Shown here one piece after another: positions 33,115-40,870 of a stretch of DNA of 48,191 bases; the stretch's first letter is position 1; each line of letters opens with the position of its first letter. This stretch comes from Acidobacteriota bacterium (lineage in GTDB: Bacteria > Acidobacteriota > Terriglobia > UBA7540). The notes under the pieces were generated by a model. That model saw only the letters and a program-made list of their open reading frames with translations, was not told where the DNA came from and made no database searches. The stretch lies in contig PLSX01000276.1 in the NCBI GenBank assembly GCA_003165315.1, positions 26,106 to 74,296 of the forward strand. Direction: 5' to 3'. The position numbers were made by a program, and so were the translations under genes.

Positions 33115-33250
33115 GTGGTTAGTTGCTAGTGGATCGTGGTTATTGGCAGGTGGCAAGTATTTATGGTAAGTGGCCACTGGAAGTTACCCCTCCTATTTGG
33201 GGTGCGTGGCCATTGGATTTTTCACTAGCCACTAACCACTATCCACTGCT
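33115..33250. repeat. Paired heptad tracts in inverted orientation (GTGGTTA / CACTAAC)
   Basis: Units GTGGTTA, GTTGCTA, GTGGATC, GTGGTTA, TTGGCAG, GTGGCAA at 33115-33156 face CACTAGC, CACTAAC, CACTATC, CACTGCT at 33223-33250. The two blocks are near reverse complements and could form a hairpin. The right block touches the stop codon of the SGNH hydrolase gene (33249-33251). Confidence 0.8.
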
Positions 33251-34010
33251 ATTTCAATGCGGCTTCGATGGCGGCTTCCGCGACGGGCGCCAGCAATTCA
33301 TATCCCTTGGCATTCGGATGCAGGCCGTCATCAGAGTAGCCCTCGCGCAGCATGCCTTTGTCGTCCACCAGCGCGGCGTAATAGTCGGCTATCTGCGCAT
33401 GGACGTCCGGCGCATAGCTCTCAATCCAGTGGTTGAGGCTCAAAATATCCGCGGGCGGTCGTTGGTCTGATTGCTTTCTTGTGTAATCGCTAATGGGAGT
33501 GAGCAGGCAGAGGATCACCTTGATGTTGTTGCTCGCGGCCAGTTCGCACATGGCGCGAATATTGTCTTCCACCATCTCCTGTGTCTCCGGCCCGGTATTT
33601 CCCGCGATGTCATTGGTGCCGGCCAGCAGTATAAATGCCGCGGGGTGGAGGTGAATCACATCCGCATACATGCGAGCGAGCATCTGCGGTGTGGTCTGCC
33701 CACTAATACCGCGATTCACATAGGGCTTGCCGGGAAAATACTTTGCCAGATCCCATCCGTCTGTGATCGAATCGCCGAGAAAGACCACTCGGCCTTGGAC
33801 GGCGGGAGCCCTTTCTAGTCGCATGTCATCAGCGTGATATCTGCCCATTTGATTCCAGTCCGTAAGTTCGTTCGCAAGCTGTGCCGCAACGTGCGGCATG
33901 CAGCACGGCGATGCGGAAGGGCCCAATTCGCTGACGAATTGCCCCCGCGCCGAAAGCGACAGGCTCATGCTGAAACATAGGGCGATGATGATCTTCTTCA
34001 GATTGTCCAT
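33249..34010 (-). CDS. Secreted SGNH/GDSL-type hydrolase
   Basis: A 253-residue esterase-type hydrolase. Residues 1-23 (MDNLKKIIIALCFSMSLSLS) are a signal peptide. Block I is VVFLGDSITDGWDLA with nucleophile Ser81; block II is the Gly of RGISGQTT; block III is the Asn of LLAGTND; block V is DGLHPNAKGYELL with the catalytic Asp and His. The arrangement fits GDSL lipase/acylhydrolase proteins acting on carbohydrate esters or lipids. The start at 34010 follows GGGAGG by 5 bases. Its stop codon lies at the edge of a heptad tract. Confidence 0.92.
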   Translation of the reverse strand: MDNLKKIIIALCFSMSLSLSARGQFVSELGPSASPCCMPHVAAQLANELTDWNQMGRYHADDMRLERAPAVQGRVVFLGDSITDGWDLAKYFPGKPYVNRGISGQTTPQMLARMYADVIHLHPAAFILLAGTNDIAGNTGPETQEMVEDNIRAMCELAASNNIKVILCLLTPISDYTRKQSDQRPPADILSLNHWIESYAPDVHAQIADYYAALVDDKGMLREGYSDDGLHPNAKGYELLAPVAEAAIEAALK

Positions 34011-34259
34011 AGCTCCCTCCCTTGCCCGTGTTATATCCGAGTTCGGCGAAGGCGTCAAAGGGATAAGTCCGTTTGGGTGCTCGGGCCTGGGTGCTGGGGA
34101 CTAGGGGTGGAATCGCCGATGGCCGAATATTGACTGACCATTGGGAGTTCAGTTTGGAAATCCTAGCAGTGGTTGTGGGCTCGACTAACGGAAAGCTTTT
34201 CAGGCCATGCAAGAATGCCATGCGGACCACGCCGCGCAACTTTGCCATGGCTACCGCCC

Positions 34260-34288
34260 TTGTCGAGTTAGACCAATCGACTTAAGAT
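34260..34288 (+). promoter_or_regulatory. Candidate promoter of the M2 peptidase gene
   Basis: TTGTCG at 34260-34265 and TAAGAT at 34283-34288 are 17 bases apart, each matching four of six consensus positions. The site is about 90 bases upstream of the start codon at 34380. Moderate match only. Confidence 0.3.
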
Positions 34289-34379
34289 ACGGTCAGTGGA
34301 GCGAAAGTTCGGTCCCATCGAGAGCAGAAATGGGAATGGTTTGGTGCCACCGGACAGAATGTTGGAAAAGAGGTGTACC

Positions 34380-36218
34380 ATGTTAAGAAGGCTTGGGAAT
34401 TACAATCTTATCGGACTTGTTCTGGGAGTTGTCCTGTTGGGAGTCGTGTCCATGTCAAACGCAGATGAGAAATCGTTTTCAAAGCAGCCTCCAACGGTGG
34501 CGGAAGCCGAGGCCTTTATCAAGAATGCCGAAGCCAAAATGCTTGAACTTAGTGTTTACGCCGCCCGTGCCGATTGGGTGAAGGCCACATACATTACCGA
34601 TGATACGGAGATTCTGGCGGCCCAGGCGGACGAGCGCGCCATCGCCGGGCAAGTTGAATTCGCCAAGCAGGCTACCCGCTTCGACGGTCTGAAATTGCCC
34701 CCTGAGTTGTCGCGCAAGATGCATCTCCTCAAGACCTCCCTGGTACTGCCCACCCCTGCTGATCCCCAAAAGAGCGCGGAGCTTACCGAGATTGCTTCCC
34801 GCATGGAGGGCGTTTACGGCAAGGCAAAGTGGTGCCCCCCGGGCAAAGACAAATGTCTTGATATCGAAGATCTTGCGCGCTTGATGGCGTCAAGCCATGA
34901 TCCCAACGAGCTGCGCGATGCGTGGGTAGGCTGGCACCAGATTTCGCGGCCCATGCGCAAGGATTTTGCGCGCTTCGTGGATCTCTCCAATCAAGGGGCG
35001 CGTGAACTGGGATTTAAGGATACTGGCGCGCTATGGCGCTCCAAGTACGACATGTCACCCGACGACTTTGCCCGTGAACTGGACCGGCTGTGGGAGCAGG
35101 TTCGCCCGCTCTACGTGCAGCTTCACGCCTACGTGCGTTGGAAGTTGCGGGAAAAATACGGCGACCAGGCGGTTCCGGCGAGCGGCCCCATCCCCGCGGA
35201 TTTGCTGGGCAATATGTGGGCGCAATCCTGGGACAACCTCTATCCCCTGGTGGCGCCGCCCAATGCCGATCCCGGTTACGACCTGACCCAGATTCTAAAG
35301 AGTCGCAACACGGATGCTATCGGCATGGTCCGGTATGGCGAGCACTTTTTCAGTTCCTTGGGATTTGCCCCGCTTCCACAAACGTTTTGGGACCGTTCGA
35401 TGTTCGTCCGGCCGCGCGACCGCGACGTGGTGTGCCACGCCAGCGCCTGGGACGTGGATGCGGATCAGGATCTGCGCGTCAAGATGTGCATTGACATCAC
35501 TTCCGAATACTTCTCCACGGTTCATCACGAATTGGGGCACAACTACTATCAGCGTGAATACCGGGAACAGCCGTACCTGTTTCGCGATAGCGCCAACGAC
35601 GGGTTCCATGAGGCCATCGGCGACACCATCGCGCTCTCCATCACGCCCCAATACCTGGTGAAACTCGGGTTCATTGACAAGGTCCCCGACCCTTCCAAAG
35701 ATCTGGGCCTGTTGATGCAAAAAGCGCTGGAAAAAATCGCCTTCCTGCCCTTTGGGCTCCTGATCGATCAGTGGCGGTGGAAGGTGTTCTCCGGAGAGAT
35801 CACGCCGCAGCAATACAACCAGGCTTGGTGGGCGTTGCGCTTGAAGTATCAGGGCGTGGAGCCGCCGGTGGCTCGCAGCGAGGAGGATTTTGATCCCGGG
35901 GCAAAGTACCATGTGCCTGCCAATGTTCCCTACACGCGGTATTTCCTCGCGGCCATTTTGCAATTCCAATTTCATCGGGCACTGGCCCAGACGGCGGGCT
36001 GCACCGAGCCGCTGAACCGCTGCTCGATTTACGATAACAAGGAAGCGGGCGCGCGTCTGGCAAAGATGCTGGAAATGGGCCAAAGCAAGCCCTGGCCTGA
36101 CGCCCTGGAAGCCATGACGGGTCAACGGCAGATGGATGCCAGCGCCATTCGCGACTACTTTGCCCCACTGGAAAAATGGTTGGAGGAACAGAATCAGGGG
36201 AAGCCGGTGGGGTGGTAG
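34380..36218 (+). CDS. M2 family metallopeptidase (peptidyl-dipeptidase A / ACE-like)
   Basis: A 612-residue zinc dipeptidyl carboxypeptidase. The N-terminal segment LIGLVLGVVLLGVVSMSNA is a signal peptide, so it acts outside the cytoplasm, probably in peptide scavenging. The zinc motif HHELGH (His383, His387) and the third ligand Glu411 in FHEAIGD are intact. Other ACE-family blocks are GFKDTGALWRSKYDM, VVCHASAWD, MCIDITSEYFSTVHHELGHN, and YFLAAILQFQFHRAL near the C-terminus. The length matches bacterial single-domain M2 enzymes. The start at 34380 has GAGG about 7 bases upstream; an earlier Met at 34296 is less likely. Confidence 0.95.
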   Translation: MLRRLGNYNLIGLVLGVVLLGVVSMSNADEKSFSKQPPTVAEAEAFIKNAEAKMLELSVYAARADWVKATYITDDTEILAAQADERAIAGQVEFAKQATRFDGLKLPPELSRKMHLLKTSLVLPTPADPQKSAELTEIASRMEGVYGKAKWCPPGKDKCLDIEDLARLMASSHDPNELRDAWVGWHQISRPMRKDFARFVDLSNQGARELGFKDTGALWRSKYDMSPDDFARELDRLWEQVRPLYVQLHAYVRWKLREKYGDQAVPASGPIPADLLGNMWAQSWDNLYPLVAPPNADPGYDLTQILKSRNTDAIGMVRYGEHFFSSLGFAPLPQTFWDRSMFVRPRDRDVVCHASAWDVDADQDLRVKMCIDITSEYFSTVHHELGHNYYQREYREQPYLFRDSANDGFHEAIGDTIALSITPQYLVKLGFIDKVPDPSKDLGLLMQKALEKIAFLPFGLLIDQWRWKVFSGEITPQQYNQAWWALRLKYQGVEPPVARSEEDFDPGAKYHVPANVPYTRYFLAAILQFQFHRALAQTAGCTEPLNRCSIYDNKEAGARLAKMLEMGQSKPWPDALEAMTGQRQMDASAIRDYFAPLEKWLEEQNQGKPVGW

Positions 36219-36224
36219 AAAACG

Positions 36225-36259
36225 GTAGGCAGTAAGCGGAAGGCAGTAGGCAGCGATCA
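36225..36259. repeat. Heptad repeat tract (GTAGGCA)
   Basis: Five units: GTAGGCA, GTAAGCG, GAAGGCA, GTAGGCA, GCGATCA. It begins 6 bases after the stop codon of the M2 peptidase gene, in the gap between two convergent genes. Confidence 0.8.
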
Positions 36260-36319
36260 GTTTGACGTTACGATCTTTTTTGAGGGTGCCTCATATCAGT
36301 GGCATAGAACAATGCGGGG

Positions 36320-37096
36320 TCATTCATTCTTATTCTTAAAAAGCGGGGGCGTTTCCTGGAGTAGCTCGTCCAGGAAGCTCTCCCGGTTGTTCAGGAACCG
36401 CCGGACGATCTGGAACGCCGCAACCTCATCGTATTTGATTTCATGGATGCTTCCGTTATCGAATGAAAAAATCTGCGCTTCGGGGTAGGCAAGAATTACG
36501 GGTGAGTGACTGGAGATGATGAACTGGGCATCCTTATACTTCTCCAGAACGTCGTGCAGGAGAACCAGAAAGCCCAATTGCCTTTGGGCTGAGAGTGCTG
36601 CTTCAGGTTCATCCAGGAGGAACAGCCCGTTGCGCTGGAACTTATGGTCAAGCACGGTAAGGAACGTTTCCCCGTGAGAACGATTATGAAGACTTTGACC
36701 GCCGTAGGACGCGCTAATCGGAGGGCCAAAACCAGTTTCTTTATCAAGTGCATCCATGTAAGAAACCGTGTTGAAGAAGCTCTCGGCCCGTAGAAAAAAT
36801 CCCATGCCTGTCCGGTTATCGAACGACAAGCGTAGCGCCTTCACCAGAGGATCGATCGAATGATTGGACTCGGTGGTGTCATTCTGGAAATTGCGTGTTC
36901 CCCCCTCGCGGCCAAACCCGTAGTGAACTGCCAGGGCTTCCAGAAGAGTGGATTTGCCCGTGCCGTTTTCCCCGACGAAGAAGCAAATTCGCGACCGGAA
37001 ATTCAGGTCCTTGAGCTTGTGAATGGCCGGGACAGTAAAGGGGTAGCCATTCCAATCGGCAACTCGGTCACGCAGGAGGGTGATTCTTTTCAGCAT
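36320..37096 (-). CDS. AAA/ABC-type ATPase (COG3910-like)
   Basis: A 258-residue cytosolic ATPase of the ABC/SMC-like superfamily. Walker A GENGTGKS is at 42-49, followed by STLLEALAVHYGF. GETFLTVLDHKF sits near the signature region, and GLFLLDEPEAALS is Walker B plus D-loop. The switch His is in ISSHSPVILAYP, typical of OLD/AAA_21 proteins. There is no coiled-coil arm, zinc hook or nuclease domain. It is not beside a nuclease or other defence partner, so a defence role is unsupported. The role is unknown. Confidence 0.87.
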   Translation of the reverse strand: MLKRITLLRDRVADWNGYPFTVPAIHKLKDLNFRSRICFFVGENGTGKSTLLEALAVHYGFGREGGTRNFQNDTTESNHSIDPLVKALRLSFDNRTGMGFFLRAESFFNTVSYMDALDKETGFGPPISASYGGQSLHNRSHGETFLTVLDHKFQRNGLFLLDEPEAALSAQRQLGFLVLLHDVLEKYKDAQFIISSHSPVILAYPEAQIFSFDNGSIHEIKYDEVAAFQIVRRFLNNRESFLDELLQETPPLFKNKNE

Positions 37097-37126
37097 GAGC
37101 TGCGCTTAAATGGTGTTGGATTTTGT

Positions 37127-37447
37127 TTAGCTGGAAGAAGGGGTATGCAGACGCTGTCCGTCCGGTAAAGGAGAGGTAAATTGTAGCCCCACGATAAGCT
37201 CTTGCACGGCTTTGCCCGGGGCAGTCCAAACCACCCGGCAGGGTTCCGGGCGGGTGCTCAAGAACAGTTCTACGACCTGGCCCGGCTGAATTTGGCCATG
37301 GAAGCGGACCTTGGCTCCCGATTCGGAAAGATCAATCGTGGAAGCATCTTTGATGAGACTTTGATTGCCCGACACTGTCGCGAGCGATGCCCGCGTCGTG
37401 AACATTACACGTTTTTCCCGCCGAAATTCTTGACCCGTAGGAGGCAT
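37127..37447 (-). CDS. PilZ domain protein (probable c-di-GMP receptor)
   Basis: A 106-residue single PilZ domain. The two c-di-GMP-binding motifs are present: RREKR (an RxxxR motif) near residues 9-13 and DLSESGAKV (a [D/N]-x-S-x-x-G motif) near 38-46. Strand patterns such as GQVVELFLSTRPEPCRVVW and LIVGLQFTSPL complete the barrel. No other domain is present. It is probably a diffusible c-di-GMP effector affecting motility or polysaccharide secretion. It begins 30 bases from the AAA ATPase gene and may be cotranscribed. Confidence 0.85.
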   Translation of the reverse strand: MPPTGQEFRREKRVMFTTRASLATVSGNQSLIKDASTIDLSESGAKVRFHGQIQPGQVVELFLSTRPEPCRVVWTAPGKAVQELIVGLQFTSPLPDGQRLHTPSSS

Positions 37448-37611
37448 AGGTTATAGATGCAAAACTACCTTAACTGCTCCAAAGCGTCAAGCGCAAAATT
37501 GGAAGTGGGAATTTTTGTCCATCTTGCCTCCGGTCACGAAAAATCACTTGGAGCGCGCAATCGTTGGAAGGTGCCCGAACGAGAAATTAACCGGAAATCG
37601 ACGGAAATCCC

Positions 37612-38091
37612 TTATTCAAATTCAAACTTCGGGCTTGCCTGGTCGGGACCGACGCGGCCAGCAACAATCTCGGCCTTAAGGTAATTCTCCCCTCTTACGG
37701 GCCAACCGGCGAGGCGGCGAAGCATTGCGATTTGGCCAACGTGGGTCAAGGAGTCGGCGATAGGACCCTGGAATTGCGCTTCTGCGGAACAAGCGAGCGG
37801 TGCCGCGGAAGTGAGCCGACGATCGAGAGCTTCCAGAGCGGTAAAAAAGCGGGTCGTGCCTTGTTCCCAGGAGAGCGTGGGCGAATCATGCCATGCTTCG
37901 GTGCCCTCGGCGAGTGTGAGCGCCCAGTCCAGCAGGTCACCCAGGTGGGCCAGGATTTGCCCGGGAGTGCGAGTGGTTCCTCCGGCGCGAAAATCAGCGA
38001 AATCCGGTGGCGCCCCTCGCAGAACTTTTCCTCCTCGATAGGCGAGTGTGGCCAGGGCGTGCCGCAGGAGTTCAATCTTCTCTTCGCTCAT
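37612..38091 (-). CDS. DinB-like four-helix protein
   Basis: A 159-residue protein of the DinB/YfiT-like superfamily. MSEEKIELLRHALATLAYRG is helix 1, TPGQILAHLGDLLDWALTLA carries the first His, and DSLTHVGQIAMLRRLAGWPV carries the later His that usually complete the metal site. A conserved W is in TEAWHDSPTLSWE. Members serve as metal-dependent thiol transferases or hydrolases, but most are uncharacterised. It is followed by no overlapping gene and lies 24 bases from the PhyH gene on the same strand. Confidence 0.8.
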   Translation of the reverse strand: MSEEKIELLRHALATLAYRGGKVLRGAPPDFADFRAGGTTRTPGQILAHLGDLLDWALTLAEGTEAWHDSPTLSWEQGTTRFFTALEALDRRLTSAAPLACSAEAQFQGPIADSLTHVGQIAMLRRLAGWPVRGENYLKAEIVAGRVGPDQASPKFEFE

Positions 38092-38114
38092 CTCATCGCC
38101 TCAGCTTAGTCTGA

Positions 38115-38957
38115 TTACTTCTTCTCCAAGCTTCGCGCGCTGACGTCCTTTTCCGGGTCCATCCACGCAACGTCGGTGTGGGGATCGCTGAAGCGCCGCA
38201 AGCCCGCCGCCTTGATGGCAGAATCCGGAACCTTTTGAAGCGGGGTGTAGCGCGGATGGTGGGATTCCTTGTAGGGATCGTTGCGAGCCGCATTGTAACA
38301 GCAGATCATGGACCAGCGGGGATTGTCAGAGTGGTTCTGGTCGGACCTGTGCAGCAGGTTGCAATGGAAAAACAGTGTGTCCCCCGGCTCCATGACCACG
38401 TAGACAAGCTCCAGGCGCTTTTGAATCTCGTTCACGCGCTCCATGTCGGCGCCGGCCTGCCCGCCCGTTAGGATGTGATCGATGCGGCCGAGTTCATGCG
38501 AGCCCCGCAGAACCTGCATGCAGCCGTTCTCCCGCGTGGCGGGATCGACGGCGATAAAGGCGCTACAGAGCAGTGGAGCGAGGACTCCGTTTTGGTACCA
38601 ATAGCCATAGTCCTGGTGCCACGTCCATGCGCCGCCCACCTTGGGGTCCTTCATAATCATCTTGGAATGGTAGTGGTACACTTCGCCGCCCAGAAGTTTT
38701 TCCACGGAGTTCACCAACGACTCCGAGCGCGCGAACATTCCGTATAAGGTGTCACCCGGGTGGTTCCAAAGGGAGAGACGCACCATGCCACCCTCGCCGT
38801 CCTGCTTGCCGAACGAATGCTGATCAAGTTCCCGATCCTCCCTGGCTGCACGCTGAAGCAGGCCTATCTCCTCTTGATCGAACAAACCCTTGGCCAATAC
38901 GAAGCCGTTCGATTGGTAGTCGCGCACCTGTTGATCGTTCAATGGACCCTTCGCCAT
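38115..38957 (-). CDS. Phytanoyl-CoA dioxygenase (PhyH) family protein
   Basis: A 280-residue Fe(II)/2-oxoglutarate-dependent oxygenase. The iron triad is visible: His114 and Asp116 in TWHQDYGYW, and the distal His203 in LLHRSDQNHS. The 2-oxoglutarate-binding Arg is probably Arg214 in DNPRWSM. QNGVLAPLLCSAFIAVDPAT and GCMQVLRGSHELG are family motifs. The start at 38957 is chosen; a GTG at 38972 is possible. The substrate is not deducible. Its stop is 24 bases before the DinB-like gene. Confidence 0.92.
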   Translation of the reverse strand: MAKGPLNDQQVRDYQSNGFVLAKGLFDQEEIGLLQRAAREDRELDQHSFGKQDGEGGMVRLSLWNHPGDTLYGMFARSESLVNSVEKLLGGEVYHYHSKMIMKDPKVGGAWTWHQDYGYWYQNGVLAPLLCSAFIAVDPATRENGCMQVLRGSHELGRIDHILTGGQAGADMERVNEIQKRLELVYVVMEPGDTLFFHCNLLHRSDQNHSDNPRWSMICCYNAARNDPYKESHHPRYTPLQKVPDSAIKAAGLRRFSDPHTDVAWMDPEKDVSARSLEKK

Positions 38958-39064
38958 AACCACGCCCCCCACGGAGGAATTTGGAAAACGCCTAAGCCGG
39001 GAGTCTAGAGCCGCGATTTTGCAGTGTCAATGACATTCATCCCCAACTTCGCCTGGGGTGAAAA

Positions 39065-40480
39065 TTACTGGTTGCGCATCCGCCGCAGATCGTCTTCTTC
39101 GATGCGCTTCATCATCCCGCTGCGATGAGTGAAATAAGTTTTCAGATTGCTGCCTAGATTGTATGGAACCCTCACAACCTGGTTATAAGCCATTTGCCGC
39201 CATGAAATCGGCCCAACGTGAGGAACCAGGCCCGTGCCCCACTGGAAGATGAACGCCAGGTTCCAGAGGATCAACGCGCCTATGGCGAGCGCGCCAGCGG
39301 CAATTGCCGTTCGCCCCTGCTTGAGACATCGGCTGCATTCCTGAAGGAACACACCAAGCCCCACAACAAATAGAGGTGTAAGCGAAATGAAGAAGCGATT
39401 CCCAAAGGATGAAATTCCATGCCAGTCGGGATGACAGGCAACCACATAGTACATTGCGGCGAATGCTGCCAGTGAATAGGCTGCCAGTTCACCATCGTAC
39501 CGGCGGAGAAGAAACAGTCCCACCAGGGACGGAAGCACAATGGGAGTCCACGAAACCAATCCGTGGTTGGAGGAGAGAAGTGGCTGCCATATTACCGGAT
39601 GAGCCCAGGATGACGGCTCATATCCAAAACTCAAAGGACTGCCGTAGATGATCTGGCGGGTGATGAGGGTGGGAAGAAAAGCCACTAAGGTGACTACAGA
39701 AAAAATAGAATTCGCCAGCAAAAGCCCGCGAACGGCTTCCCAACGAAGTGCGGGCGTCCGCCACGCTTGCCCGTACTTTTTGAGGGATTCAAGAAGAGGA
39801 AACAAAAGGACGGCGATATTGATGTAGTAAACGTTCAGCATCAACCCCGCCAGCAGGCCCAGAATCCCCCACTGCCCCAACGTCCGCCGTGGGCGCGTCC
39901 GCTGCCAATACCAGAGAAAGATCGCGACGGCGAACACTGAATGGGCGTGCGAATAGAAGGGATTGAAATACATGTAGACGGGAAGGGAAGAGGCGAACCA
40001 CATTCCCAGGGTGGCTAGAAAAGCCCAGACTTCTCCCACGTAAATTCGCGCCAAGGCAAATGAAACACAGAGCCCCAGAAATCCGTAAAGTGCGGTGGCC
40101 ATGGCGCCGGTGAGGAGATAGGGCAGGGAGAACCCGTCGGTTCTTATGTTCAGACCGGCTTTGCTGAGCGCCTCCGTCGCAAGATGAACCGAGGTCAGGA
40201 ATGGCCCCCAGAGCAGGGAAGGGCCAACAGAATAACGGTTGTCCAAGTAGCCGGTTGCCGTGTACTCGGCGCCGATGCGGCCTTCCGCATTGACCGTGCG
40301 CCCTACAAAAGGCCAGGGAGATTTGATCCAATCGTTTTCGAAACGGAGATTGTGTTGCACCAGCATTGACCTGACGTAGGCGTAGTAGCCCACGCCATCG
40401 CCTCTTACCAACGGGTTCACGAAAGGCAAGGTCGCCACGAAAATGATCAAGAGCGCTTTTGGGTAACCATGCAGGTTCAT
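39065..40480 (-). CDS. Polytopic membrane protein, probable GT-C-type glycosyltransferase
   Basis: A 471-residue protein with about ten TM segments, starting with PKALLIIFVATLPFVNPLV and ending with a charged tail (RIEEDDLRRMRNQ). An acidic pair follows the first TM (LVRGDGVGYYAYVRS), in the first periplasmic loop where GT-C enzymes keep catalytic acidic residues, and FENDWI is nearby. FNPFYSHAHSVFAVAIFLWY and SFGNRFFISLTPLFVVGLGV are like those in ArnT/PMT-related proteins. Lipid-linked sugar transfer is an inference. The start at 40480 fits the first TM, but there is no ribosome-binding site. An upstream extension is rejected. Confidence 0.72.
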   Translation of the reverse strand: MNLHGYPKALLIIFVATLPFVNPLVRGDGVGYYAYVRSMLVQHNLRFENDWIKSPWPFVGRTVNAEGRIGAEYTATGYLDNRYSVGPSLLWGPFLTSVHLATEALSKAGLNIRTDGFSLPYLLTGAMATALYGFLGLCVSFALARIYVGEVWAFLATLGMWFASSLPVYMYFNPFYSHAHSVFAVAIFLWYWQRTRPRRTLGQWGILGLLAGLMLNVYYINIAVLLFPLLESLKKYGQAWRTPALRWEAVRGLLLANSIFSVVTLVAFLPTLITRQIIYGSPLSFGYEPSSWAHPVIWQPLLSSNHGLVSWTPIVLPSLVGLFLLRRYDGELAAYSLAAFAAMYYVVACHPDWHGISSFGNRFFISLTPLFVVGLGVFLQECSRCLKQGRTAIAAGALAIGALILWNLAFIFQWGTGLVPHVGPISWRQMAYNQVVRVPYNLGSNLKTYFTHRSGMMKRIEEDDLRRMRNQ

Positions 40481-40616
40481 TCTAATTTGCCAAGTGTTGA
40501 GCTGTGACCACAATTGCCGGAGATCTGCCGTGCATGCTTCCGGATCGGCCCCGCCTTCGCCACGCCCCAAAGGAAAGCGGACATGCATCATAGTAAATCA
40601 ACCATGCCATGGGCAG

Positions 40617-40870
40617 CTAGTTATAGAGAATCACATCGAGTTTCCAGGGGAGCAATCTGAGGATGGAGCCATCGTTGCGAATGATCCCACAGCGCCTGAC
40701 TCCGGGCGGGGCGTGTTCAGCCGGCCGCCCAAAAATGCGGTACGCATCCGAAATGGCTGCGGGAAACGTCGCTGAGTTGGGAACATCCCACCAGGCTTGA
40801 AACAGATGAAAGGCAAATTCAAATGGGCCCTCAATGTCCCGCGCTGTACGCAAGGCGGCCAAATCACTTC
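40617..40870 (-). pseudogene. Small ORF or C-terminal gene remnant next to GH38
   Basis: The minus frame ending at TAG (40619-40617) encodes FEFAFHLFQAWWDVPNSATF, RIFGRPAEHAPPGVRRCG and a terminal PWKLDVILYN. It has coding-like codon use and a clean terminal segment. The frame stays open to 40928, but that overlaps the end of the GH38 gene by 65 bases. No start with a ribosome-binding site is seen. I think it is the 3' part of a gene whose front was lost, or a small protein with an unusual start. Family not recognised. Confidence 0.4.

Noticed and set aside
35295-36125. Long minus-strand ORF inside the M2 peptidase gene
   Set aside because: Antisense shadow of a well-supported zinc peptidase; no recognisable motifs or ribosome-binding site.
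36320-37447. AAA ATPase plus PilZ as a possible defence module
   Set aside because: The ATPase lacks a nuclease or other effector partner, and neither neighbour is a known defence gene.
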